In this document: positions 21,384 to 29,247 of the stretch, piece by piece
Layout: every line of letters starts with the position of its first letter
Position numbering within the stretch: the stretch's first letter is position 1
NCBI RefSeq assembly: GCF_902141855.1
Contig: NZ_CABFVH010000048.1
Coordinates: 1 to 38,100 of the forward strand
Source: Methylobacterium dankookense
GTDB taxonomy: Bacteria; Pseudomonadota; Alphaproteobacteria; Rhizobiales; Beijerinckiaceae
Direction: 5' to 3'
DNA: 38,100 nt
The notes under the pieces: generated by a model
The model's input: the letters and a program-made list of their open reading frames with translations, nothing else
What the model was told of the DNA's origin: nothing
Databases searched by the model: none
Position numbers and translations under genes: made by a program

Positions 21384-21999
21384 TGGCGGGACGCCCCTGG
21401 CTGGAGGACTCCACCCCGTCTTCATTTCCGCCCTTGTCGCGCCGGAGGTTGCGGAAATCGTCGGGGTTCAACTCGCCACGCTCCGCCTTGTTCATGGTCT
21501 CCGCGATGGACTCGAGCGTATCAAGCCGATAGCTCTCTCCAGCCTCGACCCTCGTGATGATCCGATGGTCGTTATTACCGGCCTTCAAGAGGGCGATCTG
21601 CCCCCACTTCGGGTTCCGGTCCAGAAACATCTGCAAATCCGCCAAGAACATCTCGGCAGCGCGGGGCTTATAGCCGCCATACTGCGGCTTGCCATCTGCA
21701 TCCATCGTCGGACCCTCAATACGCCAACCCGTCCCCCGCGTATCCCAGGTCACCTCGGGCGTTGCAGAGTTGACGCCACCATGACCGGGCTTCACCACCA
21801 ACGCAAGGCTTATCGTCAATCCGTTTGCGTTTTGCGGGGCAATCTCGATCACGTGCTCTTCCGTGCCCTCGACCTGCGCGTTGTCGGCAGGCACCAGCAC
21901 GTTCAGCGGATCCAAGGGGTTCCCGCTCTTCTTGGGCGCAGCGCTCTCGGTCGGCGCGCTGCCTCCGGTCCGCGAATTGAAGCCGATGATCGGTGCCAT
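21340..21999 (-). CDS. Unknown protein heading the minus operon
   Basis: This 219-aa protein begins MAPIIGFNSRTG with a good ribosome site (GGGAGA, seven bases ahead). After a flexible 40 residues comes a beta-rich core (EEHVIEIAPQNANGLTISLA, GWRIEGPTMDADGKPQYGGY). A helical part follows (EMFLADLQMFLDRNPKWGQI) and then a charged tail. The position at the head of a replication operon would fit a DNA-binding or ssDNA-binding role, but no motif proves it. It overlaps the next gene by 44 bases. Confidence 0.65.
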   Translation of the reverse strand: MAPIIGFNSRTGGSAPTESAAPKKSGNPLDPLNVLVPADNAQVEGTEEHVIEIAPQNANGLTISLALVVKPGHGGVNSATPEVTWDTRGTGWRIEGPTMDADGKPQYGGYKPRAAEMFLADLQMFLDRNPKWGQIALLKAGNNDHRIITRVEAGESYRLDTLESIAETMNKAERGELNPDDFRNLRRDKGGNEDGVESSSQGRPANDRKVRSRVTRSKR

Positions 22000-22650
22000 G
22001 CAGGTCTCCCTTGCTGATCGTCCGGAAGGCGCCGGGTGAGGATTCTCACACCGCCGTGCGTTGGCGACGTTGCAGCATAAACGCCAATCTGGCGCAAGGC
22101 TCAGACGCCTGCAGCCGCAGCTTGGATCAATTTCGTGAACGGATCGCCGTGTGATCGGTCGCTGTGGTTGTGCGATCGGGCGCCGCTCGCGCGCGGCGGT
22201 TGCGCTACATCCGGAATCGCTCAGAAAACGGAACCGTGATTCTTCAACATCATCAATTTTAGGGACGGAACCGTTCTGCCTTATCCTTAAACCAGGGGTT
22301 CGTGCTGGATGGTGAGGGAGTGTATCCCGCAAGACGAGACCTAGCCCTCTCCTCAAAAAAGGAGAAGGAGGCGTCTTGCGGGGATTCTGCGTGCCGGACG
22401 GAGCCGGGAGTTGCAGAGCCCGCGCCACCAGCGGGAACGGTCCCTTGGCGACGAGCGACTTTTTCAGCAATCCGTTGCTGGGAGATCGGGGCATGTGCTC
22501 TCTCGACGAGACCCCTTGGGCTTGATCTCCATCCCACGCTGGCCCAGCCAGTCGAACGCACCGCGCCGGTTCCCGGAGATGCGATCCGCGGCAATGGCGT
22601 TTTCGGGTCCAGACGTGGGCAGAAATCATCAACGCAAGCATCGGCCCGCC
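22000..22650. other. Gene-poor stretch, leader of the minus operon
   Basis: This is 650 bases without a convincing gene on either strand; the open frames have poor composition and no ribosome sites. At 22078-22098, AACGCCAATCTGGCGC resembles other control motifs and lies upstream of the minus-strand operon. At 22349-22366 a CTCCT/AGGAG hairpin with an A-rich loop occurs. The rest (22370-22620) shows no repeat or structure I can name. Confidence 0.4.
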
Positions 22651-22836
22651 TTGAGCGGCTGAGCGCAGACAGCTATATTGTTGGAAGACCGGCCGCGTCC
22701 GGCAGCACCTGCCTTTCTCAACCTTCGCGGCTCCTACACCGCGTCGGTCTGTTGGGGTTGGCGGGTTTCAGCGTCCAGGGATCGAGAGATCCGTTCGGGT
22801 TTGGGGGCCGTCCTTCGGGGCGGCCCCTTTCCTTTT
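22651..22836 (+). ncRNA. Candidate structured small RNA
   Basis: A near-ideal promoter (TTGAGC at 22651-22656, 17-base spacer, TATATT at 22674-22679) leads into about 150 bases with no reading frame of note. That stretch has nested stems CAACC/GGTTG around CGCGG/CCGCG, and a GGATC-GAGA-GATCC hairpin with a GNRA loop (near 22780-22793). It ends in a strong Rho-independent terminator at 22804-22836 (GGGGCCGTCC, TTCG, GGGCGGCCCC, then TTTCCTTTT). The mature RNA would run from about 22686 to 22836. I recognise no RNA family. Confidence 0.65.
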
Positions 22837-22870
22837 GTGCCGCACCACAAACCGTTGCGCAATAGACGCC

Positions 22871-22915
22871 AACGCGTTTGCGTTTGTTGACGATGAAACG
22901 CCAATCGTGCAGGTT
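22871..22915 (+). promoter_or_regulatory. Operator and promoter of the recombination operon
   Basis: AACGCGTTTGCGTT (22871-22884) is an imperfect dyad, close to AACGCAAATGCGTT at 27992-28005. It touches a -35 TTGACG (22887-22892); a weak CAGGTT lies 17 bases on. The leader then has GCGCCAACCGCTGCCGAGAACC before the ATG at 22943. Confidence 0.45.
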
Positions 22916-22942
22916 CAGCGCCAACCGCTGCCGAGAACCACG

Positions 22943-23095
22943 ATGCTGCGTAAGCCCGTCACCTCCCGTCTCGCGTTCGTCGGGCTGCTCGTCCTGGTCG
23001 CGGCGGCGGGGCACTCGCCCTTAGCGCTCTGGGTCGCCCTCGCCGTCATCGGCCTGATCGCCAACCTCGTGGTGAGCGCGCCATGCAGCCGGTGA
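22943..23095 (+). CDS. Small two-helix membrane protein
   Basis: This 50-aa protein has two hydrophobic segments (LAFVGLLVLVAAAGHSPLAL and WVALAVIGLIANLVVSA) and a basic N-terminus. It should be an inner-membrane protein with a short turn between the helices. It overlaps the exonuclease gene by 13 bases and leads that operon. The start lies close behind the promoter-leader and is followed immediately by the hydrophobic segment. Function unknown. Confidence 0.55.
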   Translation: MLRKPVTSRLAFVGLLVLVAAAGHSPLALWVALAVIGLIANLVVSAPCSR

Positions 23096-24135
23096 TTCCG
23101 CACGAGGGCATGGAGCCCGGCGTCTACTTCGGACTTTCGGAGGACGCCTACCACGCGGATCCGGCGCTCGGGTCGACCGATCTCCGCCGGCTGCTCGTGG
23201 CCCCGTCCGAGTTCCACTGGACGTGGGCGGGCAACCCGGATCCCGAGACGCAGGAGGATACCGACGCGCTGACGTTCGGCCGGGCGGTGCACAAGCTCGT
23301 GCTCGAAGGGACGAACGCCTTCCAGGGCCTCTACGCGCCAAAGCCGGAGGGGCCCGACGTCCTGGTCACCGCCGAGGACATGAAGGTGTGGCTGCGCAAC
23401 CGCGGCCTGCTCGACAAGGGCACCAAGGAATCGATGGCGGATCGCATCCACGCGATCGATCCCGGTGTGAAGATCCAGGACGTCATCCTCGCCGAGGCCA
23501 AGCGGAACGGCCGGGAGATCCTGACCGACACCGCCTATCGCCGCATCATGCTGGCGTCGGCCTACATCACGAAGAACCCGCACCTCGCGCGGTCCTTCGC
23601 GGGCGGCCAGAGCGAGGTGTCGATCTTCTGGATCCGGCGCGGCGTCCGGCTGAAGGCGCGCCTCGATTATCTCCGGGTGGTCCGCTGGCAGGACCGGCGC
23701 TGCGCGGTGATCTCGGACCTCAAGAGCTTCGGCCGGGTGAAGCCGGGCCAGCCCCTCGCGCAGGCGGTGACCGAGGCCGCGGCCGGCTACAAGCATCAGG
23801 CCGCCCACTACATGGACGGGCTGGCGCACGCGAAGCGCATGATCCGGGACGGGATCGTGCACGGCTTCGTCGACCGGGAATGGCTGGAGCGCGTCGCGAC
23901 CGCGCAGACGATGCTGTTCGCCTTCGTCTTCTTCAAATCCCAGGGCTCGCCCTACGCGCAGGCAAAGCTGCTGCAGCCCCAGAACCCTCTCATCGAGATC
24001 GCTCAGCGGGATGTCGAGGCCGCCCTCGACACCTTCACCACCTACCACAACCACTTCGGCGCGGCCGGTCCGTGGGTGAGCCTCGAGGAGCCCCAGGAAC
24101 TCTCGATCGACGAGGTGCCGCGATGGCTGCTGTGA
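23083..24135 (+). CDS. PD-(D/E)XK exonuclease, RecE/YqaJ-like
   Basis: This is a 350-aa protein. The N-terminus (GVYFGLSEDAYHADPALGST, DLRRLLVAPSEFHW) is the classical opening of DUF3799/PDDEXK phage exonucleases. DALTFGRAVHKLVLEG carries the conserved His-containing helix. RLKARLDYLRV with VISDLKSFGRV supplies the D and D-x-K catalytic residues, and EAAAGYKHQAAHYMDGL the following Q/Y helix. It would chew 5' ends to expose single strands for the annealing protein encoded two genes downstream. Length and motif order are normal for the family. Confidence 0.92.
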   Translation: MQPVIPHEGMEPGVYFGLSEDAYHADPALGSTDLRRLLVAPSEFHWTWAGNPDPETQEDTDALTFGRAVHKLVLEGTNAFQGLYAPKPEGPDVLVTAEDMKVWLRNRGLLDKGTKESMADRIHAIDPGVKIQDVILAEAKRNGREILTDTAYRRIMLASAYITKNPHLARSFAGGQSEVSIFWIRRGVRLKARLDYLRVVRWQDRRCAVISDLKSFGRVKPGQPLAQAVTEAAAGYKHQAAHYMDGLAHAKRMIRDGIVHGFVDREWLERVATAQTMLFAFVFFKSQGSPYAQAKLLQPQNPLIEIAQRDVEAALDTFTTYHNHFGAAGPWVSLEEPQELSIDEVPRWLL

Positions 24136-24539
24136 ACCGTGATGGCGAGTGGCTGACCTATGACGAAACCGCCAGCCGGCTCGGCATCACATACGGCACC
24201 GCCCGGCATCGGGCCCGGAAGAACGGCTGGGCGACCAGGACCGGCGGGGACGGGCGCATCCAGACGTTCGTCCCGAGCGCCGAGCTGCCGATCCCCGATC
24301 TGCGCGAAGCCGGCCTGCTGCCTCCCGAGCTCGCCGCCTTCTTCGAGCGAGTGGCCACCGCCTTCGAGGAATCGGCGGCCGGCCTCGCCGTGGAAGCTGG
24401 CCGGCTGAGAGCTGACGGGAACGAGCATGCTGCTCAGGCCGGGTTCTCGACCGGCATCGCCTTCGGCTGCGTGGCCCTCGTGTTCCGCGCCGCCCTGAAC
24501 CCTCCCGCCCCCGTTGCCGAGGAAAACGCCGATGTATGA
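24123..24539 (+). CDS. HTH protein with C-terminal hydrophobic segment
   Basis: This is a 138-aa protein. The first 50 residues (WLTYDETASRLGITYGTARH, RARKNGWATR) form a MerR/excisionase-like winged helix-turn-helix. A helical stretch follows (LPPELAAFFERVATAFEESA). The end contains a hydrophobic run (FSTGIAFGCVALVFRAAL) that may be a membrane anchor. Similar proteins occur in plasmid and phage replication regions. It overlaps its upstream neighbour by 13 bases and the downstream one by eight, so it belongs to the recombination operon. The target is unknown. Confidence 0.65.
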   Translation: MAAVNRDGEWLTYDETASRLGITYGTARHRARKNGWATRTGGDGRIQTFVPSAELPIPDLREAGLLPPELAAFFERVATAFEESAAGLAVEAGRLRADGNEHAAQAGFSTGIAFGCVALVFRAALNPPAPVAEENADV

Positions 24540-26226
24540 CGACGACAGCCCGAGCCAGAACCAGCCGGGGTTTGCCGGTCGGATGGAGCTGCAGAAGACC
24601 GGGACCTATGCCGCGACCCGCGCGGCTATCGACGTCCAGATCTCGACGGCGAAGGCCTACCCCCGCAGCCTGCAGCAGGTGTCGCGCAACCTCGTGCAGT
24701 ACTGCACGGGCGACGATCAGACCGCCGAATCGTGCATCTACTCCCTGAGCCGCGGGGGCAAGACGATCCGCGGCCCCTCGATCCGCTTCGCCGAGATCCT
24801 GGCGGCCTCGTGGGGGCACCTGCGCGTGGATGCCCGGATCGTGGACGAGGGCCGGGATTTCATCGTGGTGCGCGGCGAGTGCCACGATCTCCAGAGCAAC
24901 AACGTCTGGGCGCAGGACGTGACCCGCCGCATCACGAACAGCGGCGGCAAGCGCTACGACGCGGACCTGATCGGCGTCACCATGATGGCGGCCGCCTCGA
25001 TCGCGCAGCGCGACAGCGTGCTGAAGTGCATCCCGCCCTTCATCTGGCGACCGGCCTTCGACGCCTGCATGAGCCGAATCGTGGGGGACGTGAAGACCCT
25101 CAACGATCGGCGCATCAAGGCGGTCGGGCAGTTCTCGATGCTGGGCGTCACAGCCGATCAGGTCTTCAAGAAGTTCGGCGTCGCCAGCATCAACGAGATC
25201 ACGGCCGACCACTTGGTGGATCTGCTCGGCACCTTCAACGCCATCCGCGAGGGCGAGACCACGGTGGAGGCGCAGTTCGGCGACACGCGCATCACGACGC
25301 GTGCGCTCGGCGGCTCGCCGCTGGCCGCGCAGGAGGACGACGGCAAGGACGAGCCGGCCGGCGGACAGCAGGAGCAGGCACCGGCTGCCGTGGAGCAGCC
25401 GGCCCGGCCCGATCCAGCCCCAGCCGAACCTGCACCAGTCGCCCAGCAGCGCGCGTCTGACCCGGAGCCGGCCCGGCCCGGCCGGAAGGCGCCCGAGGCG
25501 AAGAAGGAGGAGCCCCGGCAGCGCGGCACCCGGCGCGACCGCGATGCCGATGCGGCGGCGGCCACGCACCGGGAGGAGCCGGCCCCGCAGCCGCAGCCGC
25601 AGCCGCAGCCCGCACCGGCCGCGGCCCCGTCGCCCGAGCCGGCGCCTCCGAACGCCCTCTCGGTCGGTGCGCTCCTCCGCTTCTGGGAGAACGACTGCGC
25701 GCGCTGCAACACGCGTGAGGAGCTGAGGGCGCTCGCCGTCTCCTACGGCCCGAAGTTCGAGGGCAAACTCAACGAGGCGGAGGAGCGCGAAGTCGGCGAG
25801 ATCTACGGCGCGCGAGCCGAGGAGATCGGCAAGGAGGAGGCCGCGCGCAGCCAGAGGCAGGCGGCCAGCGCTTACGAGGCCGCCAAGAACGGGGAGCAGC
25901 CGGACCCGCCGCCCCCGGCGGCCCGCCCCGCCTCACCTGATCCGACGCCGCAGCCGGCCGCGGCGAGGCCGGAGCCCGCGCCCGCTGCAGCACCTCCGGT
26001 CTCCACCATGATCGAGCGGTGCTCGGACGTGGCCCCCAGCGATCCGGCGGCGCGGAAGATCTGGGAGGAGATCGTCATCGACCTCGACAGCTCCAAGAAC
26101 AAGCAGGAGGTGCAGGATCGGTACGAGGCCCTGGAGAAGTCCGGCAAGATCGCACAGCTGCCGCAGGATGATGCGCTGAACATCCGCACGGTGCGCTTCC
26201 GGATCAAGAACTCGAAGCCGGCGTGA
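24532..26226 (+). CDS. Putative single-strand annealing recombination protein
   Basis: This is a 564-aa protein. Residues about 20-250 form a domain I know from phage genes next to PD-(D/E)XK exonucleases: YPRSLQQVSRNLVQYCTGDD, AESCIYSLSRGGKTIRGPSI, RFAEILAASWGHLRVDARIV, then VTRRITNSGGKRYDADLIGV. That place and pattern suggest a RecT/Erf-like annealing protein, but the family was not verified. Residues about 270-385 are low complexity (Gln/Pro/Ala, with PQPQPQPQP), then come a helical segment, a second Pro/Ala linker and a final acidic helical domain. The ATG at 24532 follows GAGGA. The long tail is unusual. Confidence 0.7.
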   Translation: MYDDDSPSQNQPGFAGRMELQKTGTYAATRAAIDVQISTAKAYPRSLQQVSRNLVQYCTGDDQTAESCIYSLSRGGKTIRGPSIRFAEILAASWGHLRVDARIVDEGRDFIVVRGECHDLQSNNVWAQDVTRRITNSGGKRYDADLIGVTMMAAASIAQRDSVLKCIPPFIWRPAFDACMSRIVGDVKTLNDRRIKAVGQFSMLGVTADQVFKKFGVASINEITADHLVDLLGTFNAIREGETTVEAQFGDTRITTRALGGSPLAAQEDDGKDEPAGGQQEQAPAAVEQPARPDPAPAEPAPVAQQRASDPEPARPGRKAPEAKKEEPRQRGTRRDRDADAAAATHREEPAPQPQPQPQPAPAAAPSPEPAPPNALSVGALLRFWENDCARCNTREELRALAVSYGPKFEGKLNEAEEREVGEIYGARAEEIGKEEAARSQRQAASAYEAAKNGEQPDPPPPAARPASPDPTPQPAAARPEPAPAAAPPVSTMIERCSDVAPSDPAARKIWEEIVIDLDSSKNKQEVQDRYEALEKSGKIAQLPQDDALNIRTVRFRIKNSKPA

Positions 26227-26456
26227 TGCCTCCCGGCCTCTGCACCCTCACCATGACGTCCTGGCACGGCGAGCTGCCCGTGCCGGGCCATTACGTGAAG
26301 GCGCCCCGGGGCCGGACGGCCTTCCTGATCGTCGAGGTGCGGCGACCGATCAGGGCAGGGGCGCGCTACGCCGCCCGATTCATCTGCGAGCGCGCCAATC
26401 CCGCGCGCCTCTCGGCCGATGCGGTGGTGCACACCTTCTACTGGAATCCGCGATGA
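26226..26456 (+). CDS. Small phage protein, unknown function
   Basis: This 76-aa protein is mostly beta (LCTLTMTSWHGELPVPGHYV, RTAFLIVEVRRP). It has a basic central part and an aromatic C-terminus (VVHTFYWNPR). The ATG at 26226 overlaps the annealing gene's TGA, and its own stop overlaps the next ATG (ATGA), so all three are coupled. Similar small proteins accompany phage exonucleases, but I cannot name the family. Confidence 0.65.
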   Translation: MPPGLCTLTMTSWHGELPVPGHYVKAPRGRTAFLIVEVRRPIRAGARYAARFICERANPARLSADAVVHTFYWNPR

Positions 26457-27019
26457 GCGTCCTGACCTTCGACGTGGAGACGTCGGGACTGGTAGTGCGC
26501 GACAAGCCCTTGGACGATCCGGTGCAGCCGCGGATCGTTCAGCTCGGGTTCGTCGTGCACTCCACCGACCGGCGGCTGATGCACACGTACTGCTCGCTGA
26601 TCCGGCCGGACGGCTGGGAGATCACGCCCGAGGCGCAGGCGGTCCACGGCTACAGCACCGAGGATTGCGCCCGGTGGGGTGTCGACGCGAAGGTGGCTCT
26701 GCTCGACTTCGTGTCGGCGCTCGGCTGCGTCCGCACCGTGGTGGCGCACTCCTTCTCGAACGATGCCGCGCTGATCCAGCGGGAGCTGATGCTGCTCAAG
26801 GCCCGGGACGAGGGCCTGAGACGCACGCGCCTGCGCCGCTTCTGCACCATGCGGACCGGCGCGGCCATGACGAGCGACGGGAAATGGCCGTCGCTGGCCC
26901 GCCTGCACAAGCTCCTCACGGGCCAGGAGCACAGCAACCAGCATGACGCCCTCGGGGACGCGGCGGCCACGGCCACGTGCTTCTTGGGCTTGGTCGACCG
27001 GAGGATGGTGGAGCTATGA
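26453..27019 (+). CDS. DnaQ-like 3'-5' exonuclease
   Basis: This is a 188-aa protein of the DEDDh type. Exo I is LTFDVETSGLVV (Asp and Glu), Exo II is VVAHSFSNDAAL (Asp), and Exo III is NQHDALGDAAATATCFLGL (His and Asp). QLGFVVHSTDRRLMHTY and GWEITPEAQAVHGYSTEDC are also family-like. Lengths of 180-250 aa are normal for stand-alone epsilon-type enzymes. It may proofread for a host polymerase or trim DNA ends in phage recombination. It overlaps the preceding and following genes. Confidence 0.9.
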   Translation: MSVLTFDVETSGLVVRDKPLDDPVQPRIVQLGFVVHSTDRRLMHTYCSLIRPDGWEITPEAQAVHGYSTEDCARWGVDAKVALLDFVSALGCVRTVVAHSFSNDAALIQRELMLLKARDEGLRRTRLRRFCTMRTGAAMTSDGKWPSLARLHKLLTGQEHSNQHDALGDAAATATCFLGLVDRRMVEL

Positions 27020-27342
27020 AGATCGGACAGCAGGAAGCCCGGGAGCTGGCCGAGGCCGGCGTCCTCGCGGACCAGATCGAGAAGATCCTCGCGGCGTCCG
27101 GCGCATCTTGGGGCGTCATCGGCGTCGCCATCGCAACCGCACTGGCCAACGGCGCGCACACCTCGGCGCCGAATGCCGGCCGGGCGCGCCGGCTGATCAA
27201 CGAGACCCACGTGCTCGCCCGGCAGCTGCTGGTAGAGCTCGGCAACGAGGCGCTGAGCGACGCCGTGAAGGATCGGATGGCCGAGCTGATCGGGCAGACG
27301 ACCGGGCGCGCGTGGGCCGGCAGCCGCGATCGGCAGCTCTAA
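27016..27342 (+). CDS. Small helical phage protein, unknown function
   Basis: This is a 108-aa, all-helical protein (QQEARELAEAGVLADQIEKI, NAGRARRLINETHVLARQLL). The ATG at 27016 overlaps the exonuclease stop (ATGA). A Gly/Ala-rich middle (GVIGVAIATALANGAH) could be a buried helix. No known motif. The coupling suggests a partner of the exonuclease. Confidence 0.6.
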   Translation: MKIGQQEARELAEAGVLADQIEKILAASGASWGVIGVAIATALANGAHTSAPNAGRARRLINETHVLARQLLVELGNEALSDAVKDRMAELIGQTTGRAWAGSRDRQL

Positions 27343-27354
27343 CTGCGGGACAAG

Positions 27355-27561
27355 GTGCTTGACCTCCTCAGGGGCGAGCAGCGGATCGATGTAGCGGCAG
27401 TGATGCAGACCATCCTGGCGAACATGGTCTGCGACCGGGCCGAATCGCTGGAGCACGCCGATCGCGGCCTTGCCGCCGTGACGGGCGACATGCGCCGGGT
27501 CGCCATCGAGCGATTCGATTCGGGGCTCCACGCCGCGTCTCCTGCCCATGGCCGGGCCTGA
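27355..27561 (+). CDS. Possible small phage protein
   Basis: This 68-aa frame starts at a GTG at 27355 with only a weak ribosome site (GGGACAAG). The sequence (IDVAAVMQTILANMVCDRAE) is helical and protein-like, and its end overlaps the HNH gene. It fills an otherwise empty 205-base gap in a tightly packed operon, which supports it. No family. Confidence 0.45.
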   Translation: MLDLLRGEQRIDVAAVMQTILANMVCDRAESLEHADRGLAAVTGDMRRVAIERFDSGLHAASPAHGRA

Positions 27562-27991
27562 GCAGCCGAAGCCGCGGCGCCGGCAGCCCGGCAAGCGCCT
27601 GAAGGAAGCGATCTTCGCCCGGCAGGCCGGGCGCTGCTACCTCAGCGGCGCCCCGCTCGGGTCCATCTGGGACTGCGAGTGGCACCACATCCCCGGCCTC
27701 GCCACGCGGCCCATCCGCGAGGACGGCAAGGACTACATCCCGGCGCAGCTCGACCCGGACTTCCTGTTCGCCGTCTCGCCCTGCCACCACAGCGAGAGCA
27801 CCAACGGGCCCGCCGTCGAGAAGAAGCACCTGCTCCGGAAGGACCACGACAAATCGCGGGCTCAGCGCACGCGCGACCTGAGGGACTCGCACCGAGCGCA
27901 CCTCAAGGCGATGTCGGAAAAAAAGCCAGGGCAGAGGCGACCCCGCAGCTCGCGGTGGCCCTCGCGCCCGTTCAAGCGGCCAGAGCGATAA
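27548..27991 (+). CDS. HNH-like endonuclease
   Basis: This is a 147-aa protein with a basic N-terminus (KPRRRQPGKRLKEAIFARQA). It then has GRCYLSGAPLGSIWDCEWHH, giving the Cys and His-His of an HNH site. FLFAVSPCHHSESTNGPA follows, where the usual N and final H-x-x-K are partly replaced (HHSESTNG). A second metal-site Cys precedes the His pair. It ends in a strongly basic tail. It may be a nuclease of DNA packaging, homing or restriction type. The HNH fold is likely; activity is less certain because the last motif deviates. Confidence 0.65.
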   Translation: MAGPEQPKPRRRQPGKRLKEAIFARQAGRCYLSGAPLGSIWDCEWHHIPGLATRPIREDGKDYIPAQLDPDFLFAVSPCHHSESTNGPAVEKKHLLRKDHDKSRAQRTRDLRDSHRAHLKAMSEKKPGQRRPRSSRWPSRPFKRPER

Positions 27992-28262
27992 AACGCAAAT
28001 GCGTTGAACAAAAAACGCCAACGCATTCGCCATTCGGGTTGCGAGGCGTCCCGAACCGTGCTCAACTCGCGTTGTTGGCGGAACGCAAATCGCCAACGCG
28101 CATCCCACGAAACGCCATCAAGCGTCTTGTGGTGGGTTCGCAGGATGGCCTGTGAACTACGTGAACAACTCAGCCATCGCCGATTCTGCCTCGCAGTGAG
28201 CTTGCGGTCCTACAACCAGTAGTGCTCTTTAGCGAGAACGGAAACGGAACATCGAGGCCCTT
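27992..28262 (+). promoter_or_regulatory. Control region between two plus-strand operons
   Basis: AACGCAAATGCGTT (27992-28005) is a 6-bp dyad that overlaps a TTGAAC -35-like box (28004-28009). GCCAACGCATTCGCC and GCCAACGCGCATCC repeat the CCAACGC motif at 28017 and 28095. The rest of the 270 bases holds no gene I can support. A good ribosome site, ATCGAGG, precedes the ATG at 28263. Confidence 0.5.
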
Positions 28263-28691
28263 ATGCCCGTTCGAGACCCGAAGGATCGGTACGTTCTCAT
28301 CGGCCACGAAGCGCTGGGCCAGGGCCTCACGCGCGGACAGCGGGCGGCGGATTTCCTCGAGGGGTTCTCGTCCGCATCGACGCCGCAACCCGTGATTCAA
28401 TCCCGGCAGGTCTGCCGAGAGGTGCACCCGATGACACCCACTGCGGACGCCCTGGCCAAGCGAATCGTCGAGACCATCGGCAACGACCAGGACGCCAAGC
28501 ACCCGGGCGCCGCCAACGTCCGCGAGGTGATCGATGCGCTGGCCCGCGCCTCGGCGATCCTGATGCGGGAATACGTCCAGGGTCTGCCGCCCGGCACCGA
28601 TCTGCCGGCGGAGCTGCAGCGGCGGATCCAGGAGGAGCTGCATCAGGCTCCCCAGGCCGAGCACCGCCCTCTCAACGTCATCATGCATTGA
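28263..28691 (+). CDS. Phage protein, unknown function
   Basis: This is a 142-aa protein. The first 55 residues (VRDPKDRYVLIGHEALGQGL) look poorly folded. The rest (ALAKRIVETIGNDQDAKHPG, VREVIDALARASAILMREYV) is helical and ordered. An alternative start at ATG 28431 has GAGGTG six bases ahead and would give an 86-aa product; both starts have ribosome sites, so the N-terminus is open. No family. Confidence 0.6.
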   Translation: MPVRDPKDRYVLIGHEALGQGLTRGQRAADFLEGFSSASTPQPVIQSRQVCREVHPMTPTADALAKRIVETIGNDQDAKHPGAANVREVIDALARASAILMREYVQGLPPGTDLPAELQRRIQEELHQAPQAEHRPLNVIMH

Positions 28692-28713
28692 TCCATTCGC
28701 CGGAGCGGGAACC

Positions 28714-29247
28714 ATGACTGCCGCGGTGACGCCGCCGACCTGTTCGACCTGTCAGAAGCTCTCCCGCCTGACGGACGGCCGCGAGATCTACCCGGGCCGT
28801 TCGGACCTGCACGCGAACCGGATCTACGTCTGCGACGGTTGCGGCGCCTATGTCGGCTGCCACGAGGGGTCGGACCGGCCGCTCGGGACGCTCGCAGGCC
28901 CGCAGCTGCGGGCCGCTCGGATCAAGCTGCACGAGCGCATGGTGGATCCGCTGTGGCGCTTCGCCGACCGCTGCGGCGCCTACGAGCCGGAGAGCGAGGC
29001 CGCCCGGGAGAAGATCCGGCGCGCCGCCCGTGTGCGGGTCTATTCCTTCCTCGCCGACCGGATGGGGCTCTCACGGGACGAGACACACGTCTCGATGTTC
29101 GACCTGGAGCAGTGCCGCGACGCGTGGCGAGCGCTCCAGGGCGTCACCTATCCCGAGATCCGGGCGTGGGCGCATGCGCGCCGCCATGCGGCGAAGTCGA
29201 AGCAGAAGCGGCCGGCTGCGGTCCCGATTGAGGGAACGGCGGCTTAG
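28714..29247 (+). CDS. DUF3268 zinc-finger protein
   Basis: This is a 177-aa protein. The N-terminus has CSTCQKLS and GREIYPGRSDLHANRIYVCD with GCGAYVGCHEGSDRPLGTLA, the full DUF3268 pattern of two CxxC pairs followed by AYVGCH and PLGTLA. The R-H helix (LRAARIKLHERMVDPLWRFA) also matches. A helical domain with YSFLADRMGL and HVSMFDLEQCRDAW completes the protein. The family is common in phage and has no known function; the finger suggests nucleic-acid binding. It is 20 bases after the previous gene and is followed directly by a methyltransferase gene. Confidence 0.88.
   Translation: MTAAVTPPTCSTCQKLSRLTDGREIYPGRSDLHANRIYVCDGCGAYVGCHEGSDRPLGTLAGPQLRAARIKLHERMVDPLWRFADRCGAYEPESEAAREKIRRAARVRVYSFLADRMGLSRDETHVSMFDLEQCRDAWRALQGVTYPEIRAWAHARRHAAKSKQKRPAAVPIEGTAA

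Noticed and set aside
22259..22641. Minus-strand extension of the 219-aa gene
   Set aside because: It has no ribosome site and unordered composition; the ATG at 21999 has a good ribosome site.
22302..22865. 187-codon plus-strand frame in the intergenic region
   Set aside because: It has poor composition, no ribosome site, and runs through a promoter and a strong terminator.
25560..25625. CAG/CCG repeat as a mobile or CRISPR-like repeat
   Set aside because: It encodes a Pro-Gln linker within the annealing protein and keeps frame.
27368..28108. 246-codon minus-strand frame
   Set aside because: It is opposite to the HNH gene, lacks a ribosome site and has shadow composition.
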